DNA of 64,000 nucleotides from a bacterium 1XD21-13 (GCA_009917555.1 QZDX01000019.1:28545-92544); one strand, 5' to 3'; shown: positions 35,300 to 45,412, counted from the first letter of the stretch. Notes: generated by a model from the sequence alone, not told the origin. Numbers and translations: made by a program.

Positions 35300-36088
35300 A
35301 TGAATTTAGCAGTAGCAATTTTTGCAGGGTTATGGTTCTGGTTTGTGTCAGGATGTTGGGGATACACGTTTCATTATGTGTTGAAGCAGCCATTGGTTAT
35401 GGCGCTGCCCTTTGGAATTTTGATGGGTGACATACCCACTGCCATGATAATTGGAGCAACCATTGAGCTGGTGTATGTGGGCATGATTTCTCCAGGAGCC
35501 AATATTCCGGCAGATGAATGCTTTGCCGGGGTGATATCAATTCCTTTGGCGCTTTTGGCTGGTGCAGACCCGGAAACAGCCGTGGTGCTGGCAGTTCCAT
35601 TTGGACTTCTCGGAACCTTTTTGGATCAGCTGCGCAGAACGGTCAATGCAAGATGGGCTCATCTTGCTGATAAATATGCGGCAAATGGAGATGAAAAAGG
35701 GCTGTTCCGCTGTGCCTTTACATACCCTCTAGCAGCCGGCTTTGTGATGCGGTTTCCAGTTGTATTTGTAGCAGTATACTTTGGTTCGGGAGCATTGGAG
35801 AGACTGCTGTCCTATCTTCCTGAGTGGGTGATGCATGGAATTTCTGTAACTGGTGGTGTGCTTCCAGCACTTGGCTTTGCAATCCTGCTATTTGTAATTG
35901 GTCAGAAAATGCTGCTTCCATTCTTTTTTATCGGTTTCTTTGCAGTAAAATATCTTGGTATTAATACCATGGCAGCAGCTGTGTTTGGTGTATGCATTGC
36001 TCTGCTGGTAGTATTAATTAGCAATCAGAATAAACAGGAGCTTATTGCAGCCCTTGGAAGCGGCGATTCCGATGATGATGACGAATAA
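35300..36088 (+). CDS. PTS mannose/fructose/sorbose family IIC component
   Basis: A 262-residue polytopic permease with the family features GILMGDIPTAMIIGATIELVYVGMISPGANIPADE and GVLPALGFAILL, ending in an acidic tail (DSDDDDE). It forms the translocation path with the following IID gene. AAGGAGG precedes the ATG. Confidence 0.93.
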   Translation: MNLAVAIFAGLWFWFVSGCWGYTFHYVLKQPLVMALPFGILMGDIPTAMIIGATIELVYVGMISPGANIPADECFAGVISIPLALLAGADPETAVVLAVPFGLLGTFLDQLRRTVNARWAHLADKYAANGDEKGLFRCAFTYPLAAGFVMRFPVVFVAVYFGSGALERLLSYLPEWVMHGISVTGGVLPALGFAILLFVIGQKMLLPFFFIGFFAVKYLGINTMAAAVFGVCIALLVVLISNQNKQELIAALGSGDSDDDDE

Positions 36089-36106
36089 GAAAAGGAGGAA
36101 ACAAAA

Positions 36107-36940
36107 ATGACAGAAGCTATGCAAAATGAAATAAAAGAATCCATCCTAACAGAGAAGGATATTCGGACCGCGTATTTTCGCTGGTACAATTACTGTGAGA
36201 TTTCCAATTCTTACGAGCGTATGCAGACAGTAGCATTTTGTTATGCGATCAGCGGAATTTTAAAAAAGCTTTATCCAGTAAAGGAGGAGTTCAAGGCGGC
36301 TCTTCAGAGGCACTTGAATTTCTTTAACAGCCAAGGAATTTGGGGATCATCTCTTTTGGGTGTGGCGGCAGCTCTAGAAGAGGAAAAGGCTTTGGGCAAA
36401 GAGATTAGTGATGAGACAATTATTAATGTTAAGACAGGTCTTATGGGACCGATGGCTGGTATTGGAGATACCATTGACTGGGGAACCTGGAAGCCATTAT
36501 TTTTCTCTATTGCTGCGTCATTTAGTATTAATGGAGGTATAGCTGGATTTTTCATCTGCTTCCTGTTTGCCTTAGTTCCCTTTTTGGAGGGCTGGTATTT
36601 AACAAGACTGGGGTACCGTTTGGGGCGTGATGCAATTTCCAGGCTGCTCGAGGGTGGATGGATCAAGCAGCTGATTATGGGTTCTGGTATTTTGGGATTA
36701 TTTATGGTAGGTGCATTGACGGCAAGCAATGTTACCCTGCAGATTCCCATTGCGTTTACAATGGGAGGCACAGAGACAACCATTCAGACGATTCTAGACA
36801 GTATTTTGCCAGGATTGGTTCCGTTGGCTCTTGTCCTGGGTATTTATACCTATTTCAGGACAAAAGGGCAAAAATTTGGAAGAGTAGTCTTTTTCCTGCT
36901 GGCTCTGTGTATGGTAGGTTCTTTGATTGGTCTGTTTTGA
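36107..36940 (+). CDS. PTS mannose/fructose/sorbose family IID component
   Basis: A 277-residue permease subunit with the IID marks NFFNSQGIWGSSLLGVAAALEEEKA and TGLMGPMAGIGDTIDWGTWKPLFF and several C-terminal hydrophobic helices. It follows IIC by 18 bases with its own AAAGGAGG site. Confidence 0.93.
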   Translation: MTEAMQNEIKESILTEKDIRTAYFRWYNYCEISNSYERMQTVAFCYAISGILKKLYPVKEEFKAALQRHLNFFNSQGIWGSSLLGVAAALEEEKALGKEISDETIINVKTGLMGPMAGIGDTIDWGTWKPLFFSIAASFSINGGIAGFFICFLFALVPFLEGWYLTRLGYRLGRDAISRLLEGGWIKQLIMGSGILGLFMVGALTASNVTLQIPIAFTMGGTETTIQTILDSILPGLVPLALVLGIYTYFRTKGQKFGRVVFFLLALCMVGSLIGLF

Positions 36941-36986
36941 TAATGATTGATTTTTACATAATTTATTTATGTTGAGGAGGAAAAAA

Positions 36987-37865
36987 ATGATAATTTCTAT
37001 GGGAGAACTTTTGCGCAGAGCAAAAAAAGATGGATATGGTGTTGCGGCCCCGAATGTATTCAATGATAAGACAATTGAGGCTGCCTTTCAGGTGGCGGAT
37101 GAGCTGCGAGCTCCGATTATTTTAGATGGAGCCGGCTGTCATGGAATAGAAGAGATTGGATACATTGCTAAATTCTATGAAAGGAAATATCCCAATGTAG
37201 TAGCAGCACTTAATTTGGATCACGGCGGACCCTTTGAAGAGGTAATGCTTGCTATACGTAATGGATTCAGCTCTGTTATGATTGACCGTTCCACACTTCC
37301 TTATGAAGAAAATGTCAGGGAGGTAAAGGAGGTTGTAAAGATTGCACATGCGGTGGGAGTATCCGTGGAGGCAGAGCTGGGACATGTGGGAAATGGATTT
37401 GAGTATGAGGAGACCAGAGATTCCGGGCTGACAAATAAGGAGCAGGCGCTTAGCTATATAGAAGAGACAGGGATTGATTGTCTTGCTGTGGCGGTAGGAA
37501 CCTCCCATGGAGCTTACAAGGGAACACCTCATCTGGAGTTCGATTTGCTTGCAGAGCTTCATAGAAGCATTGCACTTCCTCTGGTTCTGCATGGCGGATC
37601 AGGTACGGGAGACGACAATTTAAAACATGCAGTAGAAACAGGTATTCAGAAGGTTAACTTATTTACGGACTTGAGTGCCGGAGGTATGGTGACCTTAAAA
37701 GAATACCTGGGAGTGGACTATGACAGTATGAAAAAGGATTCTTCTCTGGGAGAATTCGGGAATCCGAATGCGAATCTTTATGATGCAATCGTAGAGGGAA
37801 CGGCTGGATGGAAGGCAACCTTGGCACATTATGTAGAACTATTTGGAGGGGCAAACCGTATTTAG
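36987..37865 (+). CDS. Class II ketose-bisphosphate aldolase
   Basis: A 292-residue zinc aldolase of the fructose/tagatose-bisphosphate type. Seen: GYGVAAPNVFNDKT near the start, zinc ligands in NLDHGG, AELGHVG and VLHGGSGT, and AVAVGTSHGAYKG. It would cleave a ketose-1,6-bisphosphate or condense DHAP with an aldehyde. GAGGAGG sets the ATG at 36987. Its operon place suggests breakdown of the PTS-imported sugar; fructose versus tagatose specificity is not decided. Confidence 0.9.
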   Translation: MIISMGELLRRAKKDGYGVAAPNVFNDKTIEAAFQVADELRAPIILDGAGCHGIEEIGYIAKFYERKYPNVVAALNLDHGGPFEEVMLAIRNGFSSVMIDRSTLPYEENVREVKEVVKIAHAVGVSVEAELGHVGNGFEYEETRDSGLTNKEQALSYIEETGIDCLAVAVGTSHGAYKGTPHLEFDLLAELHRSIALPLVLHGGSGTGDDNLKHAVETGIQKVNLFTDLSAGGMVTLKEYLGVDYDSMKKDSSLGEFGNPNANLYDAIVEGTAGWKATLAHYVELFGGANRI

Positions 37866-37893
37866 GACTCTAGTAAGAAAGGAGAAAGAAACG

Positions 37894-39060
37894 ATGCAGA
37901 ATTTTGTTTTTGATTGTAAAACAAAAATTATTTTTGGAAAAGGTACAGAGAAAACGGTAGGAGAGAATATGAAAGCACTTGGAAGTAAGGTTCTCTTTCA
38001 CCATTATGGAGAAGGCTATATCAAGGAGTGCGGGTTATATGATGTTATCATGGATTCCTTGAAAACAGCCGGTCTAGAAGTCGTTGAACTGACGGGTGTA
38101 AAGCCCAATCCAGAGGTTGGACTTGTAAGAACAGGCGTAGAGATTTGTAAGAAAGAAAAGATAGATTGTATTTTGGCTGTGGGCGGAGGAAGTGTTATGG
38201 ATTCTGCTAAAGCCATTGGTCTGGGGGCTCTTTATGAGGGGGATGTCTGGGATTTCTTTGAGCATCGGGCACCTATGACAAGAATGCTGCCTATCGGTGT
38301 GATTTCCACCATTCCGGCAACTGGAAGTGAAATGAGTGATACTTCTGTTATGACAAATGATGAAGGACACTTAAAGCGCCATATTGCGGATACTGTACTG
38401 CGCCCAGCATTTGCCATTCTGAATCCGGAGCTTACTTACACATTACCGCCGTATCAGACGGCGGTGGGAGGCGTGGATATTTTCTCTCATGTAGTAGAAC
38501 GCTATTTTACACAGGAGCCAGAGGTAGATTATACGGACCGATTGTGTGAGGCAACGATGAGGACTGTGATTAAAAATCTCCCATTGGTTATGGAGGATGG
38601 TAAAAATTATGCTGCCAGGGCGGAAATTATGCTTGCAGCTCCCTGGGCGCAGAACGGGCTATTGGGAATGGGAAGAATTGAGGATTGGGGAAGCCATATG
38701 ATGGGGCATGAAATTAGCGGAATTTATAATACGGCTCATGGCGCAACATTATCCATTATTATGCCTCAGTGGATGAAGTATGTTTATAAGGATAATGTAG
38801 ATCGATTTGCTCAGTATGCAGTACGTGTATGGGATGCGGACGCAGGTTGGGATAAAGAAAAACAGGCGCTGTATGGAATCGAAAAAACAAGAGAATTCTT
38901 CCGCTCCGTCTGTGTTCCGGTTACGCTGAAGGAAGCAGGGATTGATGAAAGCAGACTGGAAGAGATGGCGGAAAAATGCTGTCTAAATGGGCCTGTAGGG
39001 GGCTTCCGCCCACTGTACAAGGAAGATGTTCTAGCAATCTATCAGTCGGCATTGCAGTAG
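37894..39060 (+). CDS. Iron-containing alcohol dehydrogenase
   Basis: A 388-residue group III alcohol dehydrogenase of the butanol dehydrogenase / YqhD type. The NAD(P)-binding loop is GGGSVMDSAKAIG; metal ligands fall in VDIFSHVVE, GSHMMGHEIS and NTAHGATLS. It reduces an aldehyde to an alcohol, probably disposing of an aldehyde released by the aldolase (inference). AAAGGAG precedes ATG 37894. Confidence 0.9.
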   Translation: MQNFVFDCKTKIIFGKGTEKTVGENMKALGSKVLFHHYGEGYIKECGLYDVIMDSLKTAGLEVVELTGVKPNPEVGLVRTGVEICKKEKIDCILAVGGGSVMDSAKAIGLGALYEGDVWDFFEHRAPMTRMLPIGVISTIPATGSEMSDTSVMTNDEGHLKRHIADTVLRPAFAILNPELTYTLPPYQTAVGGVDIFSHVVERYFTQEPEVDYTDRLCEATMRTVIKNLPLVMEDGKNYAARAEIMLAAPWAQNGLLGMGRIEDWGSHMMGHEISGIYNTAHGATLSIIMPQWMKYVYKDNVDRFAQYAVRVWDADAGWDKEKQALYGIEKTREFFRSVCVPVTLKEAGIDESRLEEMAEKCCLNGPVGGFRPLYKEDVLAIYQSALQ

Positions 39061-39074
39061 AAGGAGGGGATTAT

Positions 39075-40127
39075 ATGGACATTACAACTATGAAATTTTC
39101 CGTATTAACCGAAAAGGGACATGCGGAGGTAAGAGAAAGAAGGCTTCCACAGATAGGGCCTGAGGATGTATTAGTAAAACAGCTGGCTTGTAATATCTGT
39201 ACCACAGACTATGGCCAATGGCTTGGCCTTCGGGAGCACCAGGGATATCCTATGGCAGGGGGACATGAGGAATCAGGTATTGTCATACAGGTCGGAGAGG
39301 AGGTAAAGGATCTTAAGCCTGGAGATCATGTAGCAGTCGCCTATGATTCCTGTGGAAAATGTGATGCTTGCCGTAAGGGTCAGGAAAGCCAATGTACGGG
39401 AGCTGATTATAAAAATCTTTCTGAGGATGGGTACAGAGGAAAATTTGGATTTGCAGATTATAATGTTCGCCAGGCCAGAACACTTGTCAAGATGAGTCCT
39501 GAACTTGATCCCAGTGAGGCAGCTTTTTTAGAGCCTCTGGCGACAGTATGTAAGGGGATGGAGAAGCTTCGGCTAAAGCCCTTTGAAACGGTAGTTGTCA
39601 TTGGAGCAGGAACAATGGGATTGCTGAATGCGCAGGCTGCAAAGGCTAGAAATTGTCGCGTGATTGTTACAGAGCTGATGGAGAAAAAGCTGGAGACTGC
39701 GAAGGCTATGGGTATGGAGATTGTAGATGTGTCCAAGGGTGACCCGGTAGAACAGGTAAAGCAGCTGACAGATGGCCAGGGAGTAGACGTGGTAATTGTT
39801 GCGGTAGGCAACACAGGAGCGAATACCCAAGCTGTTGAGATGCTGAAAAAGGCGGATGGACGGATTCTTCTCTTTGCAGCAGGCTATCCAGCTCCACAGA
39901 TCGAGGCGGATTCTAATTTACTTCATTATCGCCGGATAGAGCTGATAGGTACCTTTGGAGCAGATATGAAGGATTTCTTCGAGGCTGCGCGGCTTTTAAA
40001 CACTGGGGCAGTGGATGTGTCCAGGCTAGTAGAAGAAAAGAAATTTGCTTTGAAGGATATTCAGGCAGCATTTGAATCAGCATCTACGCCAGGTATGTAT
40101 CGAGTAAGTGTTCTTTTAAATGAATAA
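39075..40127 (+). CDS. Zinc-dependent MDR alcohol dehydrogenase
   Basis: A 350-residue zinc dehydrogenase with catalytic-zinc residues in ICTTDYG and GGHEESG, the structural-zinc lobe CGKCDACRKGQESQC and the Rossmann motif VIGAGTMGLL. It is the last gene of the second PTS operon, 14 bases after the iron-dependent enzyme. GGAGGGG sets the start at 39075; the extension to 38976 overlaps the upstream gene. It likely handles a polyol intermediate. Confidence 0.87.
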   Translation: MDITTMKFSVLTEKGHAEVRERRLPQIGPEDVLVKQLACNICTTDYGQWLGLREHQGYPMAGGHEESGIVIQVGEEVKDLKPGDHVAVAYDSCGKCDACRKGQESQCTGADYKNLSEDGYRGKFGFADYNVRQARTLVKMSPELDPSEAAFLEPLATVCKGMEKLRLKPFETVVVIGAGTMGLLNAQAAKARNCRVIVTELMEKKLETAKAMGMEIVDVSKGDPVEQVKQLTDGQGVDVVIVAVGNTGANTQAVEMLKKADGRILLFAAGYPAPQIEADSNLLHYRRIELIGTFGADMKDFFEAARLLNTGAVDVSRLVEEKKFALKDIQAAFESASTPGMYRVSVLLNE

Positions 40128-40148
40128 GCAAAATGGAAAATAGGAAGA

Positions 40149-40181
40149 CGGGAAATGCTATATTTTTGGAAGCATTTCCCG
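40149..40181 (+). terminator. Hairpin at the end of the second PTS operon
   Basis: CGGGAAATGCT and AGCATTTCCCG pair exactly (11 bp). The T-run after it is weak (TTCGTTGCTTATT). It lies between convergent genes. Confidence 0.65.
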
Positions 40182-40231
40182 TTCGTTGCTTATTATTGAT
40201 CATAGATGAAGCTGTGGTGTTCCATATGGTA

Positions 40232-42589
40232 TTACTGGGAATGTATCACCTCCGTAATCGCCATCCCCCGAATCTGCCGCCCCGGCCGGAAAATGGCAGC
40301 AGCAGAGGCCGCAAGCACCACCAGAAGAATCAACCCCAGGGCTCCAAGGGGCATTTCCCAGGGTGTCCCCCAGCGTGCCGTCACCTGATATTGGTACAAC
40401 AGGCGGTGAAGGGGAAGACCCAGAACGCATCCCAGGATACAACCGGAGCAGGCGTAGGCGCCGGCCTCCGCCGCAAGCATCCGGGTGAACTGAGCGCAGC
40501 TCATACCAATGGCCCGCATGGCTCCGTACTGACGCATCCGTGCCGAGGCGCTCATGGAAATGCTGTTTACAATGTGAAAGCAGGTAATCAGCACGATCAC
40601 AGTGAGAAAGCCATATAAAAACAGGGAAAATGCCCAGAATGCGCCCCGGTTATCCTGGTTGGAAAGGCGCTGATCCGAGAAGATCACCTCATCGCCGGCC
40701 AAAGCCCGAATGCGGTTTACATCCTCCTCCGTGACATGGCGCGTCAATTGCAGATCCAGGACCGTATAGCCCGGCTCCTTCGTCAACCGTCGGAAGGTAT
40801 CCTCCGAGCAGATAAGCCGCTCCGTTTCTTGCTGGCCGTCAATGGGACAATGAGACAGGATTCCGACAATGGTCAGCTCTCCCAGATCCGTGTGAACCAC
40901 CTCTCCCACCTTCAGAGAAGCTTCTTTCGCAGTATCATGGACGGCCAATACATAATTTCCCTCCTCCGTCAGCTTCGACAAATCCCCCTCCAAAAGATAA
41001 TCATGTTCCTCCGCCCAGTTAAGTTGCTGCAAATCATAGGAAAAAAGCATTACCAGCCCCTCCTGCTCCTGAATTCTCGCAGGCAAATCATAGGCAAAGG
41101 CTCTTCCGTACACACGCTTCACCCCAGGGCATCGGGCAAGCTCCGCCGCTAGATCTGCGTCCAGAGAGCAGGTGGAATCGGAGCTCACAATGGACAGATC
41201 CGGCGTGTAGGGCCTCAAGGGGGTGATGGCATGATGCATAAAGGCGATTGAGGCGGAAAAGGACAGGAAAAGAATAATACTCAAAGCAAAGGAGCAGGTC
41301 ATGAGAAGAAAATTCTTTTTCCGATGGAAGGCATGCTGAATGCCCAGGGCAGTCTCTATGTGACAGACATTGGTATTGGAGGCCCTTTGAATCCCCTGTA
41401 TCATATCTGCGTTGCCGTTCACTGCGGTGACAGGAGAGACACGGGAGGCTCGCTTTGCCGGAGAGCGGGCGGCGAGAAGTACGGTAATCAGCCCAACGAA
41501 GATACCGGCCAGAACCCCGGGCAGACTCATACCAAAGACCGGCATTTCGGAGAAATACATGGAGCTTAAGTACCGGAGCGCACCGCACAGCCCCCAGATG
41601 GTGGCTAGGGCCAGAAGGACCCCTGCGGGAATGGCGATTTTACACCAATTCAGAGCCTCCAGGCACACAAAGCGCCGGATCTGTTTTGGATCTGCCCCCA
41701 GACAGCGGAGCAGGCCGAAGAATTCCGTTCGCTGCGCAATGTTGCTGTTCATGCTGCTGGCAACCATAAGGACACCGGCTGTGAGAACCAAAAGAAACAG
41801 GATGCCGGCGACTAGGTAGAGGCCGGTCATAAAGGAATCATCACTAAAACCCAGGAGACCGAGTAGGGCGGTGTTCCGGCCGACCTGATCCTCCGTAAGA
41901 CCAAACTGCTCCTGAACATCCCGGATGGCCTTTCGGATGTTGCAGTGCTGGGAAAATTGCACGTAGTAGACCATATCCGCGTCCTCCGCAGTCTGATGGA
42001 CCAGATGGTGCAGGGACTGAAAGCCGGAAAGAGGGAGGAAGGCGATGACGGCATCTGCCTTTGTGGCTACCTCATTGTCCATTCCAAAGCCGGAGATGGT
42101 ATAGTCCCTGGAGCCTCCGTCGGGGGTGGTAAGGGTAACGGAATCGCCTAGCCTGACTCCCAGGGCTTCCCTGGAGGAATTGGTTAAAATCACCTGGTCG
42201 TCTGCTTTGGGAAAGGTGCCCTCGGTCAGATCATATTCCATGATGGTGAGCATGGAGGGCTCGATTCCGCAGACTGCGGCCCGCTTTCCGCCTATAAAAA
42301 AGTCTTCTTTTAAGCGATAGTTCAGTACATTGTACCAGGAGGAGAGGGCTACGTCGGGCCGCTCTGCCAGAATAGAGGCATCGGCTTCCGAGAGACCGTG
42401 GATTTGCATGTGCCAGTTGCCGTAGCGGTTGATAACTTGGAGGCGCTGGCTTCGGATTTCCATATCGGCCATGCCGAAAATGGAGGTAACCAGAAAGACT
42501 GCAAGGGTGATGCACAGAAGGGTCATGCGGTTTTGTTTTTTATGGATACGCCCGTAGGCGGGAATCAGACTAAGATAGCTTTTCATCAT
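40232..42589 (-). CDS. ABC transporter permease, FtsX/MacB type
   Basis: A 785-residue membrane protein with two FtsX-type permease blocks. An N-terminal helix (about 22-42) leads to an extracytoplasmic domain, then three helices near 265-385 with MNSNIAQRTEFFGLLRCLGAD, a second N-terminal-like helix near 430, another outer domain and three final helices with SARMRQYGAMRAIGMS. These are used for lipoprotein/peptide export or antimicrobial-peptide resistance. GGGAGG precedes two possible ATGs (42589 and 42586). It overlaps the end of the ATPase gene by 20 bases. Confidence 0.85.
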   Translation of the reverse strand: MMKSYLSLIPAYGRIHKKQNRMTLLCITLAVFLVTSIFGMADMEIRSQRLQVINRYGNWHMQIHGLSEADASILAERPDVALSSWYNVLNYRLKEDFFIGGKRAAVCGIEPSMLTIMEYDLTEGTFPKADDQVILTNSSREALGVRLGDSVTLTTPDGGSRDYTISGFGMDNEVATKADAVIAFLPLSGFQSLHHLVHQTAEDADMVYYVQFSQHCNIRKAIRDVQEQFGLTEDQVGRNTALLGLLGFSDDSFMTGLYLVAGILFLLVLTAGVLMVASSMNSNIAQRTEFFGLLRCLGADPKQIRRFVCLEALNWCKIAIPAGVLLALATIWGLCGALRYLSSMYFSEMPVFGMSLPGVLAGIFVGLITVLLAARSPAKRASRVSPVTAVNGNADMIQGIQRASNTNVCHIETALGIQHAFHRKKNFLLMTCSFALSIILFLSFSASIAFMHHAITPLRPYTPDLSIVSSDSTCSLDADLAAELARCPGVKRVYGRAFAYDLPARIQEQEGLVMLFSYDLQQLNWAEEHDYLLEGDLSKLTEEGNYVLAVHDTAKEASLKVGEVVHTDLGELTIVGILSHCPIDGQQETERLICSEDTFRRLTKEPGYTVLDLQLTRHVTEEDVNRIRALAGDEVIFSDQRLSNQDNRGAFWAFSLFLYGFLTVIVLITCFHIVNSISMSASARMRQYGAMRAIGMSCAQFTRMLAAEAGAYACSGCILGCVLGLPLHRLLYQYQVTARWGTPWEMPLGALGLILLVVLAASAAAIFRPGRQIRGMAITEVIHSQ

Positions 42590-43265
42590 GATTTCCTCCC
42601 AGATCTGTCAAATTTCCGTCCGACACCCGGAGGACCCGGTCTGCATAGGCGGTGAGGCCCAGGTTGTGGGTGATCATGAGGACGGTCTGCCGGTAGTGGT
42701 GGGCAGCGTGAGTCAGGAGCTCCATCACCTCCTGGCTGCTTTTGGAATCTAGGTTGCCCGTGGGTTCGTCAGCCAGAATCAGCATGGGGTTGTGTATGAG
42801 GGCCCGGCCGATGGCGGTGCGCTGCTGCTGGCCGCCGGAGAGCTGGCTTGGGAGATGGGTGCGGCGATCCGTAAGGCCCAGAACCTCCAAAAGCTCGTTT
42901 ACTTTCTTGGGATCGGGCTTTTGGTAGTCTAGGAGCAGGGGAAAAATGATGTTTTGCTCTACGGTCAGTTCGGGTATGAGTTGGAAGGATTGGAAGATAA
43001 AGCCGATGTTCCGGCGGCGGAAGATGGTGCGCTCCTGTTCGGGCATGGAAAACAGCTCCTGGCCGTTTAGGTGGACTTGGCCGGAGGTGGGGGTGTCCAG
43101 GGCGCCGATCAGATTGAGCAGGGTAGTTTTGCCGCTGCCGGATTCGCCTACGATGGCGGCGAATTCGCTTTTCTGCATGGTGAAGGTTGCGTCCTTTAGG
43201 GCGTTGACACGGGATTCGCCGGTGCCGTAGGTTTTGCAGAGGTGGGATACATTTAAAAGTTCCAT
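42570..43265 (-). CDS. ABC transporter ATP-binding protein, MacB/LolD type
   Basis: A 231-residue ATPase: Walker [11 protein letters not shown]-loop [12 protein letters not shown], signature [15 protein letters not shown], Walker [13 protein letters not shown] and H-loop MITHN. It powers the adjacent FtsX-like permease. ATG at 43265 follows AGGAGG; the extension to 43307 has no ribosome site. A two-component system sits directly upstream on the same strand. Confidence 0.92.
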   Translation of the reverse strand: MELLNVSHLCKTYGTGESRVNALKDATFTMQKSEFAAIVGESGSGKTTLLNLIGALDTPTSGQVHLNGQELFSMPEQERTIFRRRNIGFIFQSFQLIPELTVEQNIIFPLLLDYQKPDPKKVNELLEVLGLTDRRTHLPSQLSGGQQQRTAIGRALIHNPMLILADEPTGNLDSKSSQEVMELLTHAAHHYRQTVLMITHNLGLTAYADRVLRVSDGNLTDLGGNHDEKLS

Positions 43266-43346
43266 AGTGTTTAGCCTCCTGGTGATTTTTGTTTGCTGCC
43301 TGATCATTTCATTTTGCTACAGCTTTACTGGCAGTGTAGCATGGGA

Positions 43347-43387
43347 AGCTTACAATTGGGTGAATGGGGGCTTACGGTTTTGTAAGG
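43347..43387 (-). promoter_or_regulatory. Candidate response-regulator site before the ABC genes
   Basis: CTTAC-N6-GTAAG inverted repeat at 43371-43386 plus a further GCTTACAATT at 43348-43357, in the gap between the kinase and ATPase genes. Repeated TTACA-type half-sites suit an OmpR-family regulator. Confidence 0.4.
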
Positions 43388-43411
43388 TTGAGTTAGGGAA
43401 GCATAGGGGCA

Positions 43412-44674
43412 TCAGGCTTTGGGGTGATGGGAGCCTGGCATGGTTGGCAGGGTCAGGGTGAAGGTGGCGCCGGAGCCTGGGGGACTTTGGGCGGTGAGGG
43501 TTCCTCCCTGGCCCTCGGCGATGGCTTTGGCTAAGGGGAGGCCCAGGCCGATACCGGGGGTGTGGGTGGCGGGGCTTCGGTAGAAGCGCTTGAAGATGTG
43601 GTACAGGTCGGATGGGGGGATGCCGGAGCCGTTGTCGGTGATGTGGATTCGGGTTTCCAGGGGGCCTTGCTCTATGTGGATGGTGATTTGGTCACCTTCT
43701 GAGGTGTGATCCAGGGCGTTTTTTAGGAGGTTGCCCAGGGCTTCTGTGGTCCAGGTAGGATCACAGCAGATGGTTTCGGTGAGGGTTGTGGGCAGGAGGA
43801 TTTGCTTTTTTTCCAGGGTGAGACGCCAGGATAGGGGGTCCAGAGCTTCGGTCAGAAGCCTTGACAGGGGGCAAGGGATCTTTTGGAAGCTGATTCCGCC
43901 TGCGTCCAGCCGGGCTATTTTTAGCAGGGAGAGGGTCAGGGACTTCATTCGCTCTATGGAGGCTTCGGATTTTTGGGCGAAGGTGCGGACGGTGTCAGGG
44001 TGGTCGGGCTCTTCTAAGAGGATTTCGTTGTACATGGAGAGGGCGGCTAAGGGGGTCTTTAGCTGGTGGGAGATATCGGATATGGTGTTTTTCAAGAATT
44101 CCTTTGTGCGGTGCTCGGCTTCCTGGCCGGTTTTCAGGGCTGCGGCCATGTGGTTGATAGCGCCGAACAGGCGATAGAGGCTGCCATCTTTGGTCTCGGG
44201 AAGAGGGGTGTCGAAACGGCCGGCGGTGTAGGCGGAGATGGTTTCCATGGCTTTTTGGTGCAGACGGTTTTGTAGAAGCAGGTATCGGAGGAGGGCGGCG
44301 AGAAAGAGGGTGTAGAACAGGAGGAGGGGTAGAAGGGAAAGGAGGGGTGTGAGGGGGCTGTAGGTGGAAAGGGCGGAAAAGTACCAGGGGGATGTGTGCT
44401 CGTGAAGGCCGAGCTTGGCAAGGAGTTGGGTGCCTCCAGGTGTTGTGTCTGTGCTGGTGAGGGCTTTGGCGACGATTTCCTCGGATACTCCCAGGTCCAG
44501 GAGGGAGGAGGCGATGAAGCGGTCTTGTGTAAGGAGAAGCTCCTGGGCCTGGTGACTGCGGTTGAGGGCACCTCCCAGATTCCATAACAGATTTATAATG
44601 AAAAGAAAAAGAATGGCTTTCAGAAGGCTGCGCGCGGTTTTTTCTTGGAATATAGTGCTTATATTTGTGCTCAT
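43412..44674 (-). CDS. Sensor histidine kinase
   Basis: A 420-residue membrane kinase. It has a helix near residues 20-38, an extracytoplasmic sensor loop, a second helix near 105-130, then a linker, the phospho-acceptor helix ISDISHQLKTPLAALSMY, N-box NLLKNALDHT, G1 DNGSGIPPSD and G2 GIGLGLPLAKAI. It phosphorylates the upstream-encoded response regulator. Start at 44674 follows AAAGGTGA; an ATG at 44698 has no ribosome site. With the ABC genes it forms a likely envelope-stress or peptide-sensing unit. Confidence 0.9.
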   Translation of the reverse strand: MSTNISTIFQEKTARSLLKAILFLFIINLLWNLGGALNRSHQAQELLLTQDRFIASSLLDLGVSEEIVAKALTSTDTTPGGTQLLAKLGLHEHTSPWYFSALSTYSPLTPLLSLLPLLLFYTLFLAALLRYLLLQNRLHQKAMETISAYTAGRFDTPLPETKDGSLYRLFGAINHMAAALKTGQEAEHRTKEFLKNTISDISHQLKTPLAALSMYNEILLEEPDHPDTVRTFAQKSEASIERMKSLTLSLLKIARLDAGGISFQKIPCPLSRLLTEALDPLSWRLTLEKKQILLPTTLTETICCDPTWTTEALGNLLKNALDHTSEGDQITIHIEQGPLETRIHITDNGSGIPPSDLYHIFKRFYRSPATHTPGIGLGLPLAKAIAEGQGGTLTAQSPPGSGATFTLTLPTMPGSHHPKA

Positions 44675-44728
44675 ATTTGTCACCTTTATTTTTATCATTG
44701 TTTAAAATATCTTGTTAGAAATATGATC

Positions 44729-45412
44729 TTATGGCTTCCACTGATACCCAATACCTCTTACGGTAATCAGGTGTAAGGGATGTGAGGGATCTTCCTCTGT
44801 TTTTTCCCGCAGGCGGCGGATGTAGACGGAGAGGGTGTTGTCGTCCACGAAGCTTCCGTTTCCATCCCAGAGCTCGTCGAGAATTCGACTGCGGGGGAGG
44901 ACCTGGCCGGCGTTGCGGACCAGGAGACAGAGAAGGCGGTATTCTCCGGCGGTGAGATCCAAAGGCTCGCTTTTTAGGAGAGCCTGGCTTTTGGTGAAAT
45001 CCAGGAAAAGATCCCCGCAGGACAAGCCCTCTGCCGGCTCGGACAGACCGGTTCGTCGCAGAAGGGCGCGGATGCGGGAGAGCAGCTCTCCAAGGCGAAA
45101 GGGCTTGGTGATGTAGTCGTCTCCGCCGCTGTCCAGGCCGCGGATGATATTCAGCTCTTCATCGGAGGCGGTTAGGAAGATAATGGGAATCCGGCTGTCT
45201 CTTGCCCGCACCCAGGTGCAGAGGTCAAAGCCGGTGCCGTCGGGAAGGGTTACATCCAAAAGGAGAAGGTCATAGGGGGGATTTTTCTCCAGAAGAGACC
45301 GGGCCTCTCTGGTGGTGCGGGCAATGTCCGGGGAAAATCCGTTTTTCTCCAGGGTGTACTTAAGGCCGTCTATCAGGCTTTCATCGTCTTCCAAGAGTAA
45401 AATGTGGTTCAT
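44729..45412 (-). CDS. OmpR-family response regulator
   Basis: A 227-residue two-domain regulator. Receiver: acidic pocket LLLEDDES, phospho-Asp in LLLLDVTLPDG, Thr in FLTASD and Lys in YITKPF. The C-terminal winged helix ends YIRRLREKTEEDPSHPLHLITVRGIGYQWKP. It lies 55 bases before the kinase gene, same strand. It probably controls the neighbouring ABC transporter. Confidence 0.93.
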   Translation of the reverse strand: MNHILLLEDDESLIDGLKYTLEKNGFSPDIARTTREARSLLEKNPPYDLLLLDVTLPDGTGFDLCTWVRARDSRIPIIFLTASDEELNIIRGLDSGGDDYITKPFRLGELLSRIRALLRRTGLSEPAEGLSCGDLFLDFTKSQALLKSEPLDLTAGEYRLLCLLVRNAGQVLPRSRILDELWDGNGSFVDDNTLSVYIRRLREKTEEDPSHPLHLITVRGIGYQWKP

